DNA from: Neckera pumila
Lineage: Eukaryota > Streptophyta > Bryopsida > Hypnales > Neckeraceae
DNA: 64,000 bases
Assembly (NCBI GenBank): GCA_963969595.1
Contig: OZ018411.1
Coordinates: forward strand, 22,008,545 to 22,072,544
Reading direction: 5' to 3'
The notes below the pieces were generated by a model, which worked only from the letters and a program-made list of their open reading frames with translations, did not search any database and was not told where the DNA came from. The position numbers were made by a program, and so were the translations under genes. Of this stretch, positions 22,952-36,608 are shown one piece after another. Within the stretch, counting starts at the first letter, position 1; each line of letters starts with the position of its first letter.

Positions 22952-23594
22952 TTAACCCCTAAATGCCCAAGGCACCCAAATCTAGTGTTTGCAAAACTTT
23001 GAAGTTAAATAAAACCTAATGAAGTTGCTATTTATAGTAGTTTATATTTTGAGAGAATTCTTCTTGAAGTCTAATTTTAGCATCAAAAATCCAATCTTGA
23101 AAATAAATGATAGGGATTTTTCTATTCAAGTTTTTATACAAGGGTACCCATTGCAATCTTGACGTCCCATAGTGTCGAGAGCTCTTGGAAAAGAGCCTCA
23201 AATACACTAGATCTTGGAGAAAAAATCACATTCCAAATTCATTTAAAAAAATTGTAGAGTAGATTTTAAGAAGCCATAAATTGATTGGGGTTGTACAAGT
23301 TAGGCCCTTTAACCTCATATTTTCTTGGTCACCAACTTTTTAGATTTGACTTGTGTAAAGAAGATTGAAAGATTTTTGCAATTTTAGCACCTTCATGGTC
23401 AAACATTATAATCTTTCACTCCATAAGTGATATTGTTGTGTTTTCTTTTCCTATGATCTCTACTATGTCTAGTTTGAATTTGTATGGTTACAATTTGAAA
23501 AAAATTGATACAACTTATCAAAATGTTGGCATTTTGTTCAATTTAGAGCAAATTCTAGGAAGCCAAAAAGAGGCCTTGGGCACTTAGGAGTTAA
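22952..23594 (+). mobile_element. TTAA-type MITE, class III (643 bp)
   Basis: The ends are TTAACCCCTAAATGCCCAAG and CTTGGGCACTTAGGAGTTAA. The interior differs from classes I and II: AAGTTAAATAAAACCTAATG, CAAAAATCCAATCTTGAAAA, GAGCCTCAAATACACTAGAT, AACATTATAATCTTTCA and TTAGAGCAAATTCTAGGAAG. An inverted copy is at 39399-40040 and a truncated one at 59182-59870. Class III shares only the terminal bases with the other two. Confidence 0.75.
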
Positions 23595-24163
23595 ACTAAG
23601 CCAAGACGGAAGCCCTAAACAAAATCCAAGACATTTTTGGATTGTTTTGGATTATGCCACTACAGTGAAAACAACAAAATGACCCCAAGACATATTTTGA
23701 TCATTTTAGATTGAATGAAATGTTCATTTAGACCATCTGCAATGCAACTGGCACCTTGCACAATATCAGCACTGTGCAGGGTGGACAAGAATTTTGATTT
23801 AAAATTGTGCTCCAATGCAATCAGTATGGAGACCTTCACTTTCTTGGTCTTGGTATAGGACCCCCTGGGATTGGCATATTTTGTCATTTTGCCAACCCCG
23901 GCAGAACTCTCGGCAAGCTGATTGATCGGAGTCATCATGACAAAAAGTGGTAGTAGCCAATGGATGCCAAGAAAAATTTATTGGTATGTGCGCTAATCAA
24001 TTCAACCTTCCTTGTTTCCATGAAGGTCCATAATGCAATTGATTGAAGCCATTGATACCAACAATCTCTGGTGAATGACTTAAATAATCGGAACTCCTCA
24101 AATGAACATTTTTTCTTCACTTAGTTTGCTCCAGGCGCAATCCACAAAAAAACGAATTCTAAC
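23595..24163. other. Gene-free stretch with unplaced open frames
   Basis: Two adjoining minus-strand open frames (24120-23935 and 23938-23660) have a fairly protein-like composition (for example SSAGVGKMTKYANPRGSY and TRDCWYQWLQSIALWTF). They could be remnants of a captured gene, but no domain or splice chain could be established. Confidence 0.3.
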
Positions 24164-25416
24164 GGGTAGGAGGTCCATAAATGGACCATCTAAGGGCTGG
24201 AACTGAATTTTGGAGAGGTGAAACATCTTGAAATATTCTTAAAAAATAAATCCTTGAAAGACAAGTGGAATTGACATCTAACCCAAGTTGTTTCATATGT
24301 TTTGAAGCTTTGTGGAAATAGTTATGAAATTTTGAAGTTGAAATGGCATAGGGCTCTAAAATGGACCACCTCCTAAAATGTACTCTATCTATACATTGTT
24401 GGAGGCTATGAAAAAGCAACATGTACAAATTGTGTACATTTAACCTCTAAAAGCCCATTGTCCCTTCGGGGGACAAATGGGATTTGCGGCAGGTACCTAC
24501 GGGCTGAATTTTTGTCATGGTATTTTGAAACTTTTTATGAAGATAGAAAAATTGTTAAGCTTTGTGAGAATGTAATTTTTTTTCAATCGGTGCTCGGGAA
24601 AAAATTTTATGCCCAAATAAGCTAAAAATAGGGGACGGGGCAGCAAAAAAAATTTGCAAATGTTTATTTGTTTTAAATTTTTTTTTTTTCTTATGGATTG
24701 TATTTCTGTCTATCTGGAAAGCTTTGATTCATTTCATTTGGATTTGTTATGAGAAAGTTATGGACAATCTTGGTTTTGGGGCACTTAGAGCATTTTCTTG
24801 AAAAAAATAACTTGTAGGATTCATTTCTGAATGCCATTTTAACAAATTTAAAAAAAAACAAAGGTTCCACAAGGTTTAGTTTTTTTGCTAGAACAATCTC
24901 ACAATTGTAATTAGTGTTTTTTAATTCTATATAAAATATATTAGTATTTTAGATTTTCCTTCTATCTCGTACCTACTTGTACTTAATAACAATTATTTTT
25001 GTAATGAAAATTAAGTTTTTTGGATTTTCTTTTTCTTCTAGATTTTCAATTCAATTTTCTACTTCAAAGATTTAAAGCTCAAAACTCTGTAGTTCAAAAA
25101 ATTTAAGTTAAAAATGTTCAAAATCATAAAATCTAGTCCCACGATGTGCTGAAAAACTTGTTTTTTTTACTTTAAATGCAGATATCTTGCAATCTATGTG
25201 GTCAAAAATTCTAAAATTGTTTCCACACATCCTCATACTAGTTAGGTGTAAGATCCTACGGTTAGATGTGCAAAAAAAGCATTTTTCAATTTTTTAAACT
25301 CTTTGCTAGAAAAATGGCAGATTTGGATGCTTTGTGGCAAAAAAAAGGCCTTGGGCCTTTAGGGGTTACGGAGGTGGTCCATTTTAGAATCCGCTTGCTT
25401 TTAGAACCTCCCACCT
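24164..25416. mobile_element. AGGTAGG-family element split by a TTAA element
   Basis: The left end GGGTAGGAGGTCCATAAATG pairs, imperfectly, with the reverse complement of the right end (AGGTGGGAGGTTCTAAAAGC), with TA next to the right end. Internally ATGGACCACCTCC occurs inverted on the two sides of the nested element. Without the nested TTAA copy about 320 bp remain. The left part is shared with 8990-9150. The boundary on the left is uncertain by a few bases. Confidence 0.5.
24440..25369 (+). mobile_element. TTAA-type MITE, class I, nested
   Basis: This 930-bp copy has the left end TTAACCTCTAAAAGCCCATT, the stem-loop TTGTCCCTTCGGGGGACAA and the right end CTTGGGCCTTTAGGGGTTAC, where the last A of TTAA has mutated to C. 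The interior is collinear with 15129-16058 and differs mainly by single bases. It lies inside an AGGTAGG-family element. Confidence 0.75.
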
Positions 25417-27240
25417 TACTTGCTTTTATGGCAATACACTCTAGGACGTTAAAGTGGTCATATGAAGTGGGTTGTATAGGGTGAATTTCAAGTTTTGCAA
25501 ATTTTGTGTATTTTGTACTGCATTGATTTTGTGTTCTTCACCTCTCTTAGATAATTTGGGGCTTGTGATTCCGAATATTAATTCAAAATTCCCAAATTTT
25601 ATCATGGGTGGCAAATAAAAAATTCTTGTGTTTATCCTAGGGGGTAAATTTACCTTGCACGGTTCACTTTGTAAGCCCACTTTAACATTCTTTATATATT
25701 AGTAAAGAGTAGTATACTGCCTACATTTCTAATAAGATAGGATGTAGGCATGAGGCTTTTTAAAGCTATTGTAGGGAAAAAAGACTAACAATACAATTAG
25801 GGCCTTGCAACTTGTAAGCAAAGAATTTAGTATATCTTAGATCAAGACTAAGAATCTATTGAAGTTACAACAACCATTGTTGCAAACCAAATTGGAAAAC
25901 TATCTACGCTATAAAGTAATTGAAACTATTGTTGGGCGTTAAAAGTTTCTCAAGATGTCCTTGGGGCCCCCCCAGAAGGAGACCTATCACCAAGAATCTT
26001 TGCCAAAAATAATATGGTTCTTGGACCAATAGTTGTATTCCTCATTTCTACAATCATCTTGAAAGTCATCCATTTATTTAGCCATAGGTTGGTTGTACAA
26101 CGTTTCAAGGCTAATCTGATTGAAATTTGCAGATTAGCAATATGCTCTATAGAGCTTTTAATCCTAGAACCAGTAGAATGTCAAAAGGAGCTGAATTCTA
26201 ATTTTTGGATGACAATGGACGCTTGTTAGAGGCTGCAAATCAATTTTTTTCATCCACTTTTTTTTAGTAGTTTACTTCTTCTTTCCACATGTTATTTGGT
26301 AAAAGATATCATCATGAGTATCTTACATATTTTTGTATGAATTAGGATGTATATCCCCTAGATGACCTTGTAAAATATCCTCACCTTTTTGCAATATGAG
26401 GTTGTTGCCACCAATAGAATAGAGTTCTTCACAACCATTCATTGACCCAAGTAAGACAAAGTGTTTATTCAAATTTAGCATTTGTTTCAAAAGGAGCCAA
26501 TAGAAGTTGCAAACAATGAGACTTGAAGCATCTTGTACTTCAAGGATGTTTGATTAAGAATAGTCTAGCATCAATACAAACTCTAAAAATTCTCAAACCA
26601 ACTGCATTTTGCTTTTGCTTTTATTTGCTAACATGGTGATATGATATTTTTCCAAATTGTATCAAAATTAGTTGTTTTTGAAAAAAGTGTTTGTTTTAGG
26701 TGCAAATCAATTCCCATAAAATGATATTTTTTGATAAATTTCACCAATAAAATGATATTTTTTGAATTTGATTCCAACTAATGAAATGAAGAGGATCAGC
26801 TCTAGTATTTATTCCAATCTCAAATTTTCAAAAATTCAAAAAATGAACATTTTAATACAACTTGAACATTGGACCTATTACCATGGTCTACTAAATTTCT
26901 TATTTATAGAATGACATGGATAATCGGATTACATTATAATATTCTTCACTAAAATATACACTTATGGTGAAAATTTCAAATTTTTGGAGCTAATTTTGTA
27001 CTCCGTATAAGATAAAAAAGAAATTTCAATTTTTCTTCAAAATGTCACAATAATTTCAAATCATCACTAAAGAATCTGAAAATTTTACAGCTTATAGAAG
27101 ACACGTGATTGCATCTCTGAAAAATAAAATAAAATAATTCTCTATCAAAATTAACTACAAAATAGAGGAAACAAAGCCACAAAAATCGGGACACATTACA
27201 TGGTCACAGGCTCCGCCCTTACAGAGTTAAATGGCCTGTC
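25417..27240. other. Gene-free stretch downstream of the POLAR-like gene
   Basis: AT-rich, with no exon or complete repeat. The tail CGCCCTTACAGAGTTAAATG near 27215 resembles the right end of the small TTAA element 41824-42052, but no partner end was found. From about 27240 towards 27649 the sequence becomes less AT-rich and probably holds the 3' untranslated region of the POLAR-like gene (minus strand). Confidence 0.4.
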
Positions 27241-27649
27241 AACAGTGAAGTTCGTCCAATTCCTGATACCGATCAAGTGTTGTGTGCACTGACCAGTCCA
27301 ATCAATATGATTCTAACAAAAAATGTTACTATACAGTGCGAAGCATGGGTACCACTAGTATCTGCTACAGATCTCTGGTACACAGCGAAAATGTAATCTG
27401 CTAAACAGCGAAGAGAGTCAAAGGCCCACCCAACTCACACGTTAATTTTCTACGACAGTGTACAAGCAGATCAGCAGACGATACACATTTCTTCATGTCA
27501 CCTACAGCACTCCCAGCTTTCACTCCCAGTAGTTGCAACATCTACTGCAAGGTTGCATTCACAGCTTCTGATTGCAATGACCTTGAGAGTTCACAGTATC
27601 CAAATCATCAGGGAGTTTAATCCATCGCAGAAGCGCACTGCTTTCGTTC

Positions 27650-30600
27650 TCACGACCGCCTTCGACTTCGTACTTCATCTTCTCTATAGTCACTTCTGGC
27701 TCTCAATGTCTCTGGGCGAGCATCTCCACGAGAGAGCCAATCCTCCCTGCCACTGATGTTGGGTTTCACCGACTGCTTCACGCTGTGCTCTTTAGCTAAG
27801 TCATCTGGTGGTGGTTGTTCTCCAACATCTTGTCTCAATGCTTTTGTGATTCCAGAAGGTTGAGTAGCTGCAAGGAGAAAAATAGGTCAGTGAGTATGGT
27901 ACCCTTGACCACTATACGAAACCCTCTTAATGACACTGCCTCAGAGGGACAAATGGGCTCCAAAATGCAGAAGCTGTCCAGACCGATGCGTACCTACACG
28001 ACAGAATATGAAGATATACAAGGAATGTGCAATAGGAGTGTGTCATTACAGAGGGGTTGAGTATACCATGACAGACGAAGTGGGAAAGGCCCAGTACCTG
28101 TAGATAGTTGTGGATTCAACTCCGGAACTATATCAAAAGCTACACCTCCAGCATCAGCTATTTCTTTCGTGGCCGTCTCCTTGGCACTAGTTCTGTCTTT
28201 GTTGAAGATTTCCAGCCTACGGAAGAAATCATATTCTTCACGCACAGCTTCATCCAAATTGCTTGTCTGCTGCTGTTTCTCGTGGTCGTCACTTATCTCT
28301 GAGAAATCCGCCTCAGAATCTGTCCTTTCGTTCATAAAGGTATCGTCTCCATGATATGCATCAAACTCAACTCCATCATCTCTCTCCAGGGTGGCAAGTG
28401 CAGATTGCGCCTTCTTGACAAGGGAGTCAGACCCGAGCCTGGATTTCTCCACAATCCGCTTGATTAACATCCTTCCAAGCATCTCTTCAGCCTCCGACAC
28501 CAAATTTTCCTCGCTGAACACATTGGCATCATCCAACTCTGAGGCCCGAGATTGGCACTCCCAATCAGACCCTGTTGCAGGACCAGGCGTCTCCCCATCC
28601 ATTAACCCTTCCCACCGCGCAATTTTTTCTGACACTGTGGGGCTCAATTCCCCTGACCATTCTGCAGGCGCACTTTGTGGTGACTTGAACAATTGCTGTC
28701 TCGCCTTCTCAACAGGTGTGGTCAGTCCTGCCTGGCCCACCCAGTAGGAAGGATTCTCCTCAGCAGGGATCCCAGGCTCAGAAGCTGGCCCAGTTGTTGA
28801 ATCTATGTACTTAATAGAATAAGGAATCTCCATCGTCCTGTAATCTGCCTCTGACATGTCAGAAGATGACTCGGTATATCTTACATCAGCTACAAGAGGA
28901 GAGTCGTTTTCTAATACGTTCCTGATAAGCACTGGATTGCGTATGTCAGAGTTGTATGAGGTCCGTCTGCTTGGATGGGGCACCACGAGTTTTGCTCGAG
29001 GCATCAAATTACCTCTATCTCTATGTCTTTCAGGAGTCTCATCCAAGATATCTGAAATTGAGACAGAACTTGAGAGGAGACCTTGACTAGGAGTGGTACT
29101 GCCCATCTCTACACTCTCTGCACGATCGCCATACGACTCCAATCCATGAACAGAATCAATCAGCTGCGAAATAATCTGAGCATTGTCCAATATTGGTTTA
29201 CAGTCCCTAGCAGTAATTTCAGAGCTGCCGTCAGAAAACCCCTCCCTACCCATGTCTGCAGGTTCCTGTGGCAAATACCACATGGAGGAAATTAAAATCG
29301 TGTTATTTGGTCTGAAATATGTATAGTCGAGACAGCATCTGAAAAAAAAAAAAAAAGTCAAGTCAAAACGATAGTGTTCACTTGCAGGTAATTTAATGAG
29401 GCAGACCGTCAACCGTTAGAGGACACCAAAAAAACACTTAAGACACACCTGCTTCTGCAAACTTGATTTCAAACCACCTTGTGTTATAGGTCCTGTGGAT
29501 GGATGTGAACCAGGCCCTGCTGGGTCTTCCTCTGACAAAATGCCGGTAGCTGGTGCCTCGTGTTCCTGCATTGGAATAGGAGGGCATTCTTGGCTGCCGA
29601 GAGGATCAACGCTTCTCGGAGCAGTTAATACTTCTGTAGCCACGCCCTCAGCGGGTATACTTGAGGTCAAATATTCATCAGCTGCAGGCATGAACCCTAT
29701 TAGAAGACTTTATGAGGACCAAATTAGAACATGGCCTATACACAATAACGTCAGCACTAATAGTTACATTGACATTTCACCCTTACAAATTCAGTGTGAT
29801 AAGGTAATGGACATCTAACGTTACTGAGAAAAAAATTTGACAATGAAGTTCAAATTAGAAAGGTATAAAAGCCCACCTGAAGCAGAAACAAACGACACCT
29901 TCGTCAACCGCTTGACTCTATCCTTCCAAAGATCAAGCTCCTTTTCTCTACTTTGTAATTTTGACAGCGCTGCTTCAAGGTCTTCTTCCAAGTCAGCAAT
30001 TAAATTGTCTTGTCGAGATGTCTGTATTTTCCCCCATGCATATCAGTCATTAGCATAAATGCCGACGAGGATCGTAAAATTCGACAACCTCACAGCAACA
30101 TCGAAACTATCAAGGAACCCCGCAATGGAAATGACCACAGGAATGAAATTTAACTCAGTTCACCACACAGAGCTCCACAAACCTGTAGTTTGTGCAACAA
30201 GCGGGTGAGCTCTCGTGGTGAAACTGCATAATTGTTCAAGCATGCAGGTTGTCCAGGAGGTGTCTCATCGGAATCTTCCTCGACTCCTGCAGGCAGGCCT
30301 GTTGGTTCTAAATCACCGTAAACCACCGACGTATCCATGTCCAGCTGCCACAACCATCACCACCAACAAAACCATCATTCATCCGGCAACTATTCCATTG
30401 CTTACAGTATCTACACACTGCACCGACACCAAAATACACTGTATACTATGAACCACAATAATTATAAGACGCCACAGTAATACACATTTTCATATTTAAT
30501 GTGGCACTTTTGACCAGCTTGGAAACTGCAAATTGGCTTACAATCTCCTTGGACAGAATTCTTGAGGGCGACACTTAATTTCTCACCCACTGCAATTGGA

Positions 30601-33600
30601 CACCCACAGTATAAGGTATGACAATTGCTTACCTGACGGATGACATATGTCTGGTAGTTGTTTACCTGGCACGCAATAAGACGACAATCGGCACAGGTGT
30701 CTAGCTAGCCCACCAAGATAGCTGTACGAAGTTCAAAAAGGTCAGTCAATACCTCGTCCATAGCTGAGTATTGACTGGTTATCGTTGCGGAATCCCCCCC
30801 AGTAAGTTGATCAAGTTCAGCCTCCAACTCCGCTTCGAGTTCAGCCATTTGATCTTCTTGCTGCTCTGATCCAGAATAGCTCCTCACAGAATACTGACCT
30901 TTGCTAACTATTCCCTGCTGAGCAAGCCCCAAACCAGTGATAACATGGTGAGGATTTTCAGATTCAGATGTTCAGTTCTAATAGTCTACTGCAAGCACTA
31001 CGACTTACTAAGAGCATGAACATTAAAAGAATTACATCTCCACACTGATCAGAGATAGCATGGACACTGAGGTAAACTTTATCTGCGATTCTCGTGGAAT
31101 GCTTAACTGTAATCTCTAAAAGATTTAAGGCAGAAGTATCAACCCACTTCAAAGTAGGAGGTGCAAAAATTTTGTACACCACGTTCGCTCTTGGCGCCAA
31201 ACTAAGAGACAATCACGAACAAAAACAACGAGAAAAGAACGAGACATTGATTTGAGTAAAGTAAGGAGAAGAAATGTAAACATTCTAAGTTACTTCAACC
31301 GTGAACTCCCCTACAGAAAATGTCCTCTGCTGAAGGGAAAGCAAATGCACGATGTCGCTTACCGTAGCTGATTCGGATCTATTAGTGCGTAAAGGACTTT
31401 TCCTTCTTTCAAGTTCCAACTTCAGGGTCTCCAGTTCCGCTTGCGACTGCTCCAACAACTGATTCAGCCTTTTCACTTCAAGTTTGTGAACACCGGAAGC
31501 AAACACCCCAAGGCCAACTCCAAAACTGAAAAGGAGAGTCTCGAAAGAAGGCATCGTTGAAGCTGAAACAATACAATAGAAAATGAATGTTAGGAAAGTG
31601 TGTACGTCATTTGGTCAGTCAACAAGGGGCAACGCATAATAGGAAGTTACAACGATATTAGTCAAACGCCTTTAGATCCGGTAAGAATCTCGGTTTCGAC
31701 AATAGGACAACGAAGAAAAGTTTATAGTAATGATAATAATCAAACCAAATTAGAAGGAACTAAAGTAACTCTGAATCGCCCGATCTCCAGACGGTCATGC
31801 CTACTTGATAATATTTACTTCTCCCCAGATACTTCTTCAACAAGAACCTTAGAAAATCTCCGAATTTGTTCTACAGAAGGTTCAATTTTACAGTTAAGGA
31901 CCTAGGAAATTAGCAGAACAATGCGATTACATAATACACTCATGGAAAAAACCCTTAAAAAATACGACGAAGTCCAGGATCAGAACTATCTGAAAGGAAG
32001 TGCCAAGAATGAGATACTTCTGGGTTTCTTCAAGATTAGAAGAAAAAGGGTCTCCTTACGAGTGCTGCTCGAAGCTTTCTGATCGTTTGCTCGAGCTCTA
32101 CTACGGCTCGGAATGCAAGGCTCACACTTGCTAGATTTAGAAAGCTTTGCAGCATACTCCTTCAAGAATTTGGAGAGATTTGGCAGTTTTGGAAGAGCAC
32201 TTTGTTTGGGTTCGGAGTTGCTGCTTTCATCAACCACATTGCGAACACTTGGAGACGAAGGTATACCGTTGTCAACCGCATCCTCAAGGACGCCTTCCTC
32301 ATCTACTGTTGATGGGAAGTAAAGTGGTCGGCTAACTCGGTTACTGGTGAGCGCATTAGCCATCTGTGGGTTCACTCGGTCAGGCTCTGACTTGAGTCTG
32401 TAACTGATGAGTGCATCGGCCATCTGAGCCCTGAGACAGCTCTCCAACGATGTAACAGGCTTCGGCGAGCCCCCAAGTCCTCGCACTTTCCGAGCCAAAG
32501 CTGTCCCTTTGCTGGTCTTCTTTGGAGACCATCTCCTGTAACCTAGTTCAGGGATATTCCCGAGAAAACCAGCATCATATTTAAAAAAAGGGTTCATTTG
32601 TCCCGGCATACCACATGGAAAAGCACCAGGGTGCATGTCAGCGGGAGTAGCATCATCCACTTCTTCCTCTTCATCCTTGATCCTCTTCCCAAACAAATCT
32701 CTGGAATCCCAATCAAAGTCTTCGGAATCCGTAAAACTGTGCCTCCTTGGCTGCTTCCTAGACTTGTTGCTGGATAAACTAACTTTCCCCTTCCCAGTCA
32801 TCTTTCTTTCAATCTGGCAACCAGAATTTTGCAGATCACAAGTAATTCTCTTCAGTCGTTTCCAGGTTCCACGTGACCCAGAATGTTTCTGGGCCTGAAA
32901 AGTAATATAGTAGAACTCTCTCAAAACAGGTGCCCCACTACAGGACGCAACAGATCTCTCTCCGTCCCCAGCCGTCAAAGAATTACCCTCCAGAAAGGTC
33001 TGACCTTCACATACACGCAAGCCATTTGGGTTGCATGTCACTTCTAGATTAGAAACATTATCAACACTCCACGACTCTACCTGCGAAGGCTTGTCAACAA
33101 ATTCAGCGGCAGAGATTAGATCGCTGTCAGTACTGTCACAGTTCTTAGGTGAACCTAGCAGATATCCCTGGTCCATAACGGGCTTTCCAGAATCCCTGTC
33201 ATCGGCAACTACAACTAGGACGTCGACCACAATAGCTTCCGGAGCCACATGAACTGCCTCAAAGTTTTCAGCTTCAGCCAAAATTTCAGCAAGGAAAGAG
33301 GGAGTCTGAGATGATGATCGACTAGAAGAAGGGCTAGCTTGCACGCTTCCCACTGGGGTCTGCTGCTGATCTCCAGCAGCTACTACAATACCGTCATCTT
33401 CTTCTTCGTAGATGATATTTTCTCTAGAGCCCCGGAGAGAGCCGATACAGCTATGTACAAATTCTGGTTTAGTTGAGGAACCCGCACTTTCTTTTTCATG
33501 CAACCTCTCGAATTCTACTAGTCTCTTAAACTCTTCAATGTGATCGATGCCGTCCGCATCCTCCAGCAGAGGCCTTCCTCTGAAAAATCGCCCATGCTCG

Positions 33601-33807
33601 CGACTGAGATTCCTGGAGAAGATTTTGCTAGGAAGTGATCTAGTCCGCGAGATCCTTGAAGATGGAGATCCACTGGGTGCTGTACAATCGAGAAGCGCCT
33701 GGTTTGTGTTCAAGCCACGCAATGTGCTCAGAAACCAATTTGTGCCGCATTTGGAAAAAGCAGCAGAAATACCTCCCCTTCTCCCCTTCACTGATGGCAG
33801 CCACACT
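27650..33807 (-). CDS. POLAR-like coiled-coil polarity protein, eight coding exons, start unresolved
   Basis: Exons on the minus strand are about 33807-32060, 31562-31363, 30914-30753, 30344-30183, 30021-29877, 29681-29449, 29265-28098 and 27867-27650 (stop TGA). All junctions are GT-AG and keep the frame. Family landmarks appear in order. Exon 1 has KPVTSLESCLRAQM. Exon 2 has a short hydrophobic segment (FETLLFSFGVGLGVF) followed by a coiled coil with LNQLLEQSQAELETL. Exon 3 has QMAELEAELEAELDQL. Exon 4 has NYAVSPRELTRLLHKLQ. Exon 5 has a heptad-rich stretch ending EKELDLWKDRVKRLTK. This order fits plant POLAR / POLAR-like proteins, which in Arabidopsis mark cell polarity in asymmetric division. 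About 535 residues follow the coiled coil: an acidic, Ser-rich region and an Arg/Ser-rich tail (EVRSRRRS). The exon-1 frame is closed by a TGA upstream of 33807 and has no early ATG, so a first exon is missing. The acceptor of exon 3 is ambiguous (CAGCAG at 30920-30915, or 30893). Confidence 0.7.
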
Positions 33808-35530
33808 CTGATATGCTCTCATCTGCAAGCAAATTCTCGATAGCCCACTCGACTGGTGTTCACAAAACACAATTGCAACCAAATCCTCTCGATGTCTAGA
33901 TAGAATCTGAAGCCAAAGCCAGGGTGCAGAAGAAACACCTCTCTCTTGCTGTGCTTGGCTCCCATTCATACCGTATGAACAGATTATGGAGTTCGACTCC
34001 AGCTCCTTCCTATGCCGCTGCAACTGGAACTTCAACCTGCAAGAGAGCCAATCCAGGCAACTTCATATTAAATTCTGTAAAAATACCAATTGCACTTGAA
34101 GACAGATAAGAATCAGCTGGTTGAATCTACATCACGCAGATGTAGCATTAAATGGAGAGTATAATAAAACTACTCACAGGGTCCTACTAACTGACCCCTG
34201 TAACCAACAACATCTCATCTATTCATAAAAGTTGCTGGCTTATGAGCGACTGGTGCAAACACGAATTGGTTTAAGGTATATGGCTGCCAATCTTTGAATG
34301 GAAATGGGGTTGTCACTTATAGTGGTACACAACCTCCAACTTTGAATGATCGCATAAAAATTCATAAGTAACGATAAAATTTAATCTCAGCAAATTTGAC
34401 TCTTACATCCGAAGTGATTTCTCCACGGCTCTACACCGATCTCCCAATAATCACATTCCTTCACACTAAAGAGTGTGAAGTAACGCACATGTTATCCTTT
34501 ACCGTACAACATGAACCCATCCTCTCACACTCAAGAGACGCAAATAGAATCCTCTTTTTTAAAGCACGCCCGCCCTCTAACAATCTGGTCCAAAGATACT
34601 GCGATCGGCTAGTACGAGGAGTATAAGTATAGTACACGTCTAATTACAAAAAACTAAACGTACTCCGGTCCGCCTCTTAAAAGTATCACCAGCAGACATC
34701 CATCAAGTACATTGAACCCTCTATATGGGAAAAAGAAGAGGTGCTCCGTGCCCTAACCCTGACTGAAACTTAACTTAGTCATTCTCCAAACACAGAGCTG
34801 TGAACGGCCAATCTCATTCATGTAGCTTGCCAGTTCCTACCCAAAAACGAACGCGACAAAAGATCCGATGAGATTCAGGAAAAGACGCATACAAGTCTTT
34901 GATGATCAAATCACCTCCAAATGTCGGAAATGAGGGGGAAGCTCACGACCTAGACCACGTCAAGCTCTCAAATCTCAGAGTGGCATTAGAGAATCATGTC
35001 TGCATCCAAGGAAAGCACCCCAGGCAGGCAGGCAGGCAGGCAGGCAGGCCTATCCCGTCCCAAAACCCAATAGAGAACCGCGAAATCCAAGAAGCTCAAG
35101 AACCATCGATCGCGTCCGCAATCCAGCTGTCACAATACTAATTTCCCAGAGAATCATTCCTCACCACGCATCTCACATTCCCACCGCCTTCCTCGAGCTC
35201 TTTGCAACCCTCTCAATCACCAGGATAGCCCCAAGAATTTTGAAATTTAAAAAAAAACAAGAAACCTTTTAATCTTCAGCCGCCCGCCCATTCATCACTC
35301 CGACACCTCTCAGTCCGCGAATTCGGGTTCAAGCACACGTCAATATCTTTTACAACAACAGAGGAACCTCGTGAGCTGCACTCATCAGGTGCAAGCGAAA
35401 AAGAACAGAAACGAAACGAGACGGCAATGCGGCTCACTCTTAGGGGGAAGGAGAGGGCGGGGCAGAAGAAGGCAACGACACGACGCGCCATAGCCATAAC
35501 CCGACATCTAACCCCTAAATGCTCAACCAT
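33808..35530 (-). promoter_or_regulatory. Probable 5' leader and promoter region of the POLAR-like gene
   Basis: This region is less AT-rich than its surroundings, and 34700-35500 is the most GC-balanced non-coding stretch nearby. It lies directly upstream of the first supported exon, so it should contain the missing first exon, a leader intron and the start of transcription. Several short open frames (33640-34035 and 35276-35530, minus strand) were checked; none gives a convincing family N-terminus. No TATA box or start site can be fixed by eye. Confidence 0.35.
35022..35049. repeat. GGCA microsatellite
   Basis: About seven tandem units of AGGC/GGCA lie in the likely 5' region of the POLAR-like gene (CCTGCC on the transcribed strand). 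Confidence 0.9.
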
Positions 35531-36608
35531 CCAAATTCTGGACGATGAATGTTCTGAGAAGTGTGCTTAACCATCATCCGCTCGTTCAATTTCATCAAGG
35601 AAGCTCCAAGATGAATCATGAAATTTATCAATGAAAAGGGGAAAATATTGCTCCACCTGAAACGGTGATTTATATAATTTGGAGGAGTTATGGGCCATCC
35701 ATTTTGGGCACTTGCAAAAGTAGGGTGTTTTGAGCATCACCACCCATACCAATTTATGATAGATATATTTATAAACTTTTTGTGTATTGTCAGCCACTTT
35801 CTTTGTTTCATCCACACTACCCTACATGAAGGTCAGATTCAGACATAAATTAAGTATTTTTTGGGATGTCTTAATTTTTGAAAATATTACAAGTGAAATT
35901 TTTGAAAGATTACAAGTGAATTGTTGGAATATACCACCTACCAAATCCCTTTGCACCTGAATAAGAAACTAATCAAATACTTCACTGCCAAATCAGACCT
36001 TCACGTATGGTACTTGTACTTCGTCGTTTCAATGGGCTGATTGATTTTTGTGAAGTTGGAACTATGGAATTTTGAGAATTTATCGATGTCCCTCTACATT
36101 TCCACATTTTTTCTTATACAATAGAAATTCTCTAAAGTGAACTTCTCTAAATCAATGACCCATCTAAAGTGATGGAATATTGATTGCTCAATCCCGCATT
36201 AGGCCCATTCCCATATTAACAGATCAGAGAAGTTCTTTGAAGTTCGAGAACATGGAGACTTGAGCCTGGTCCGTCTTGGTGCTATTACTTTACAGAAGTT
36301 CTAATATATTTTTGTATTTCTGGTTGTTCAATATCATAATAGAAGGTTGAGAGAGTTTAAAGTGACAACCTTAAGTATGATGTTTTCTATGTTTTTTATA
36401 TTAGTAGGAGGTGGAAAGAACAACAAGCAACCAAATAGATACATGACCTAAGGTTTTGCAGTACATGTAGGATGAAACTACGTATAGTCAAAAGATTCTT
36501 TCCAATGAATTGCAAGCCTTGTATATAGTCTGATATCCTTGCAATCTCGTACAATTTGATATACTCTAAGACATAATACCATCTAAAGTTTTTGGAAACT
36601 ATAGATTA
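35531..36608. other. Gene-free AT-rich stretch
   Basis: No gene or bounded repeat is seen. Position 35505 carries CATCTAACCCCTAAATGCTC, resembling one end of a class III TTAA element, but there is no matching second end. Confidence 0.4.

Noticed and set aside
23660..24120. Two adjoining minus-strand frames of protein-like composition
   Set aside because: Not called as a gene because no domain, start or splice chain could be supported; kept only as a note on the stretch.
28391..28747. 118-residue plus-strand open frame, and others over 27.5-34 kb on the plus strand
   Set aside because: They are antisense shadows of the POLAR-like exons, which have family motifs and a consistent splice chain.
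35505..35525. TAACCCCTAAATG word resembling a TTAA-element end near the POLAR-like promoter
   Set aside because: No partner end within 2 kb on either side, and TTAA itself is absent.
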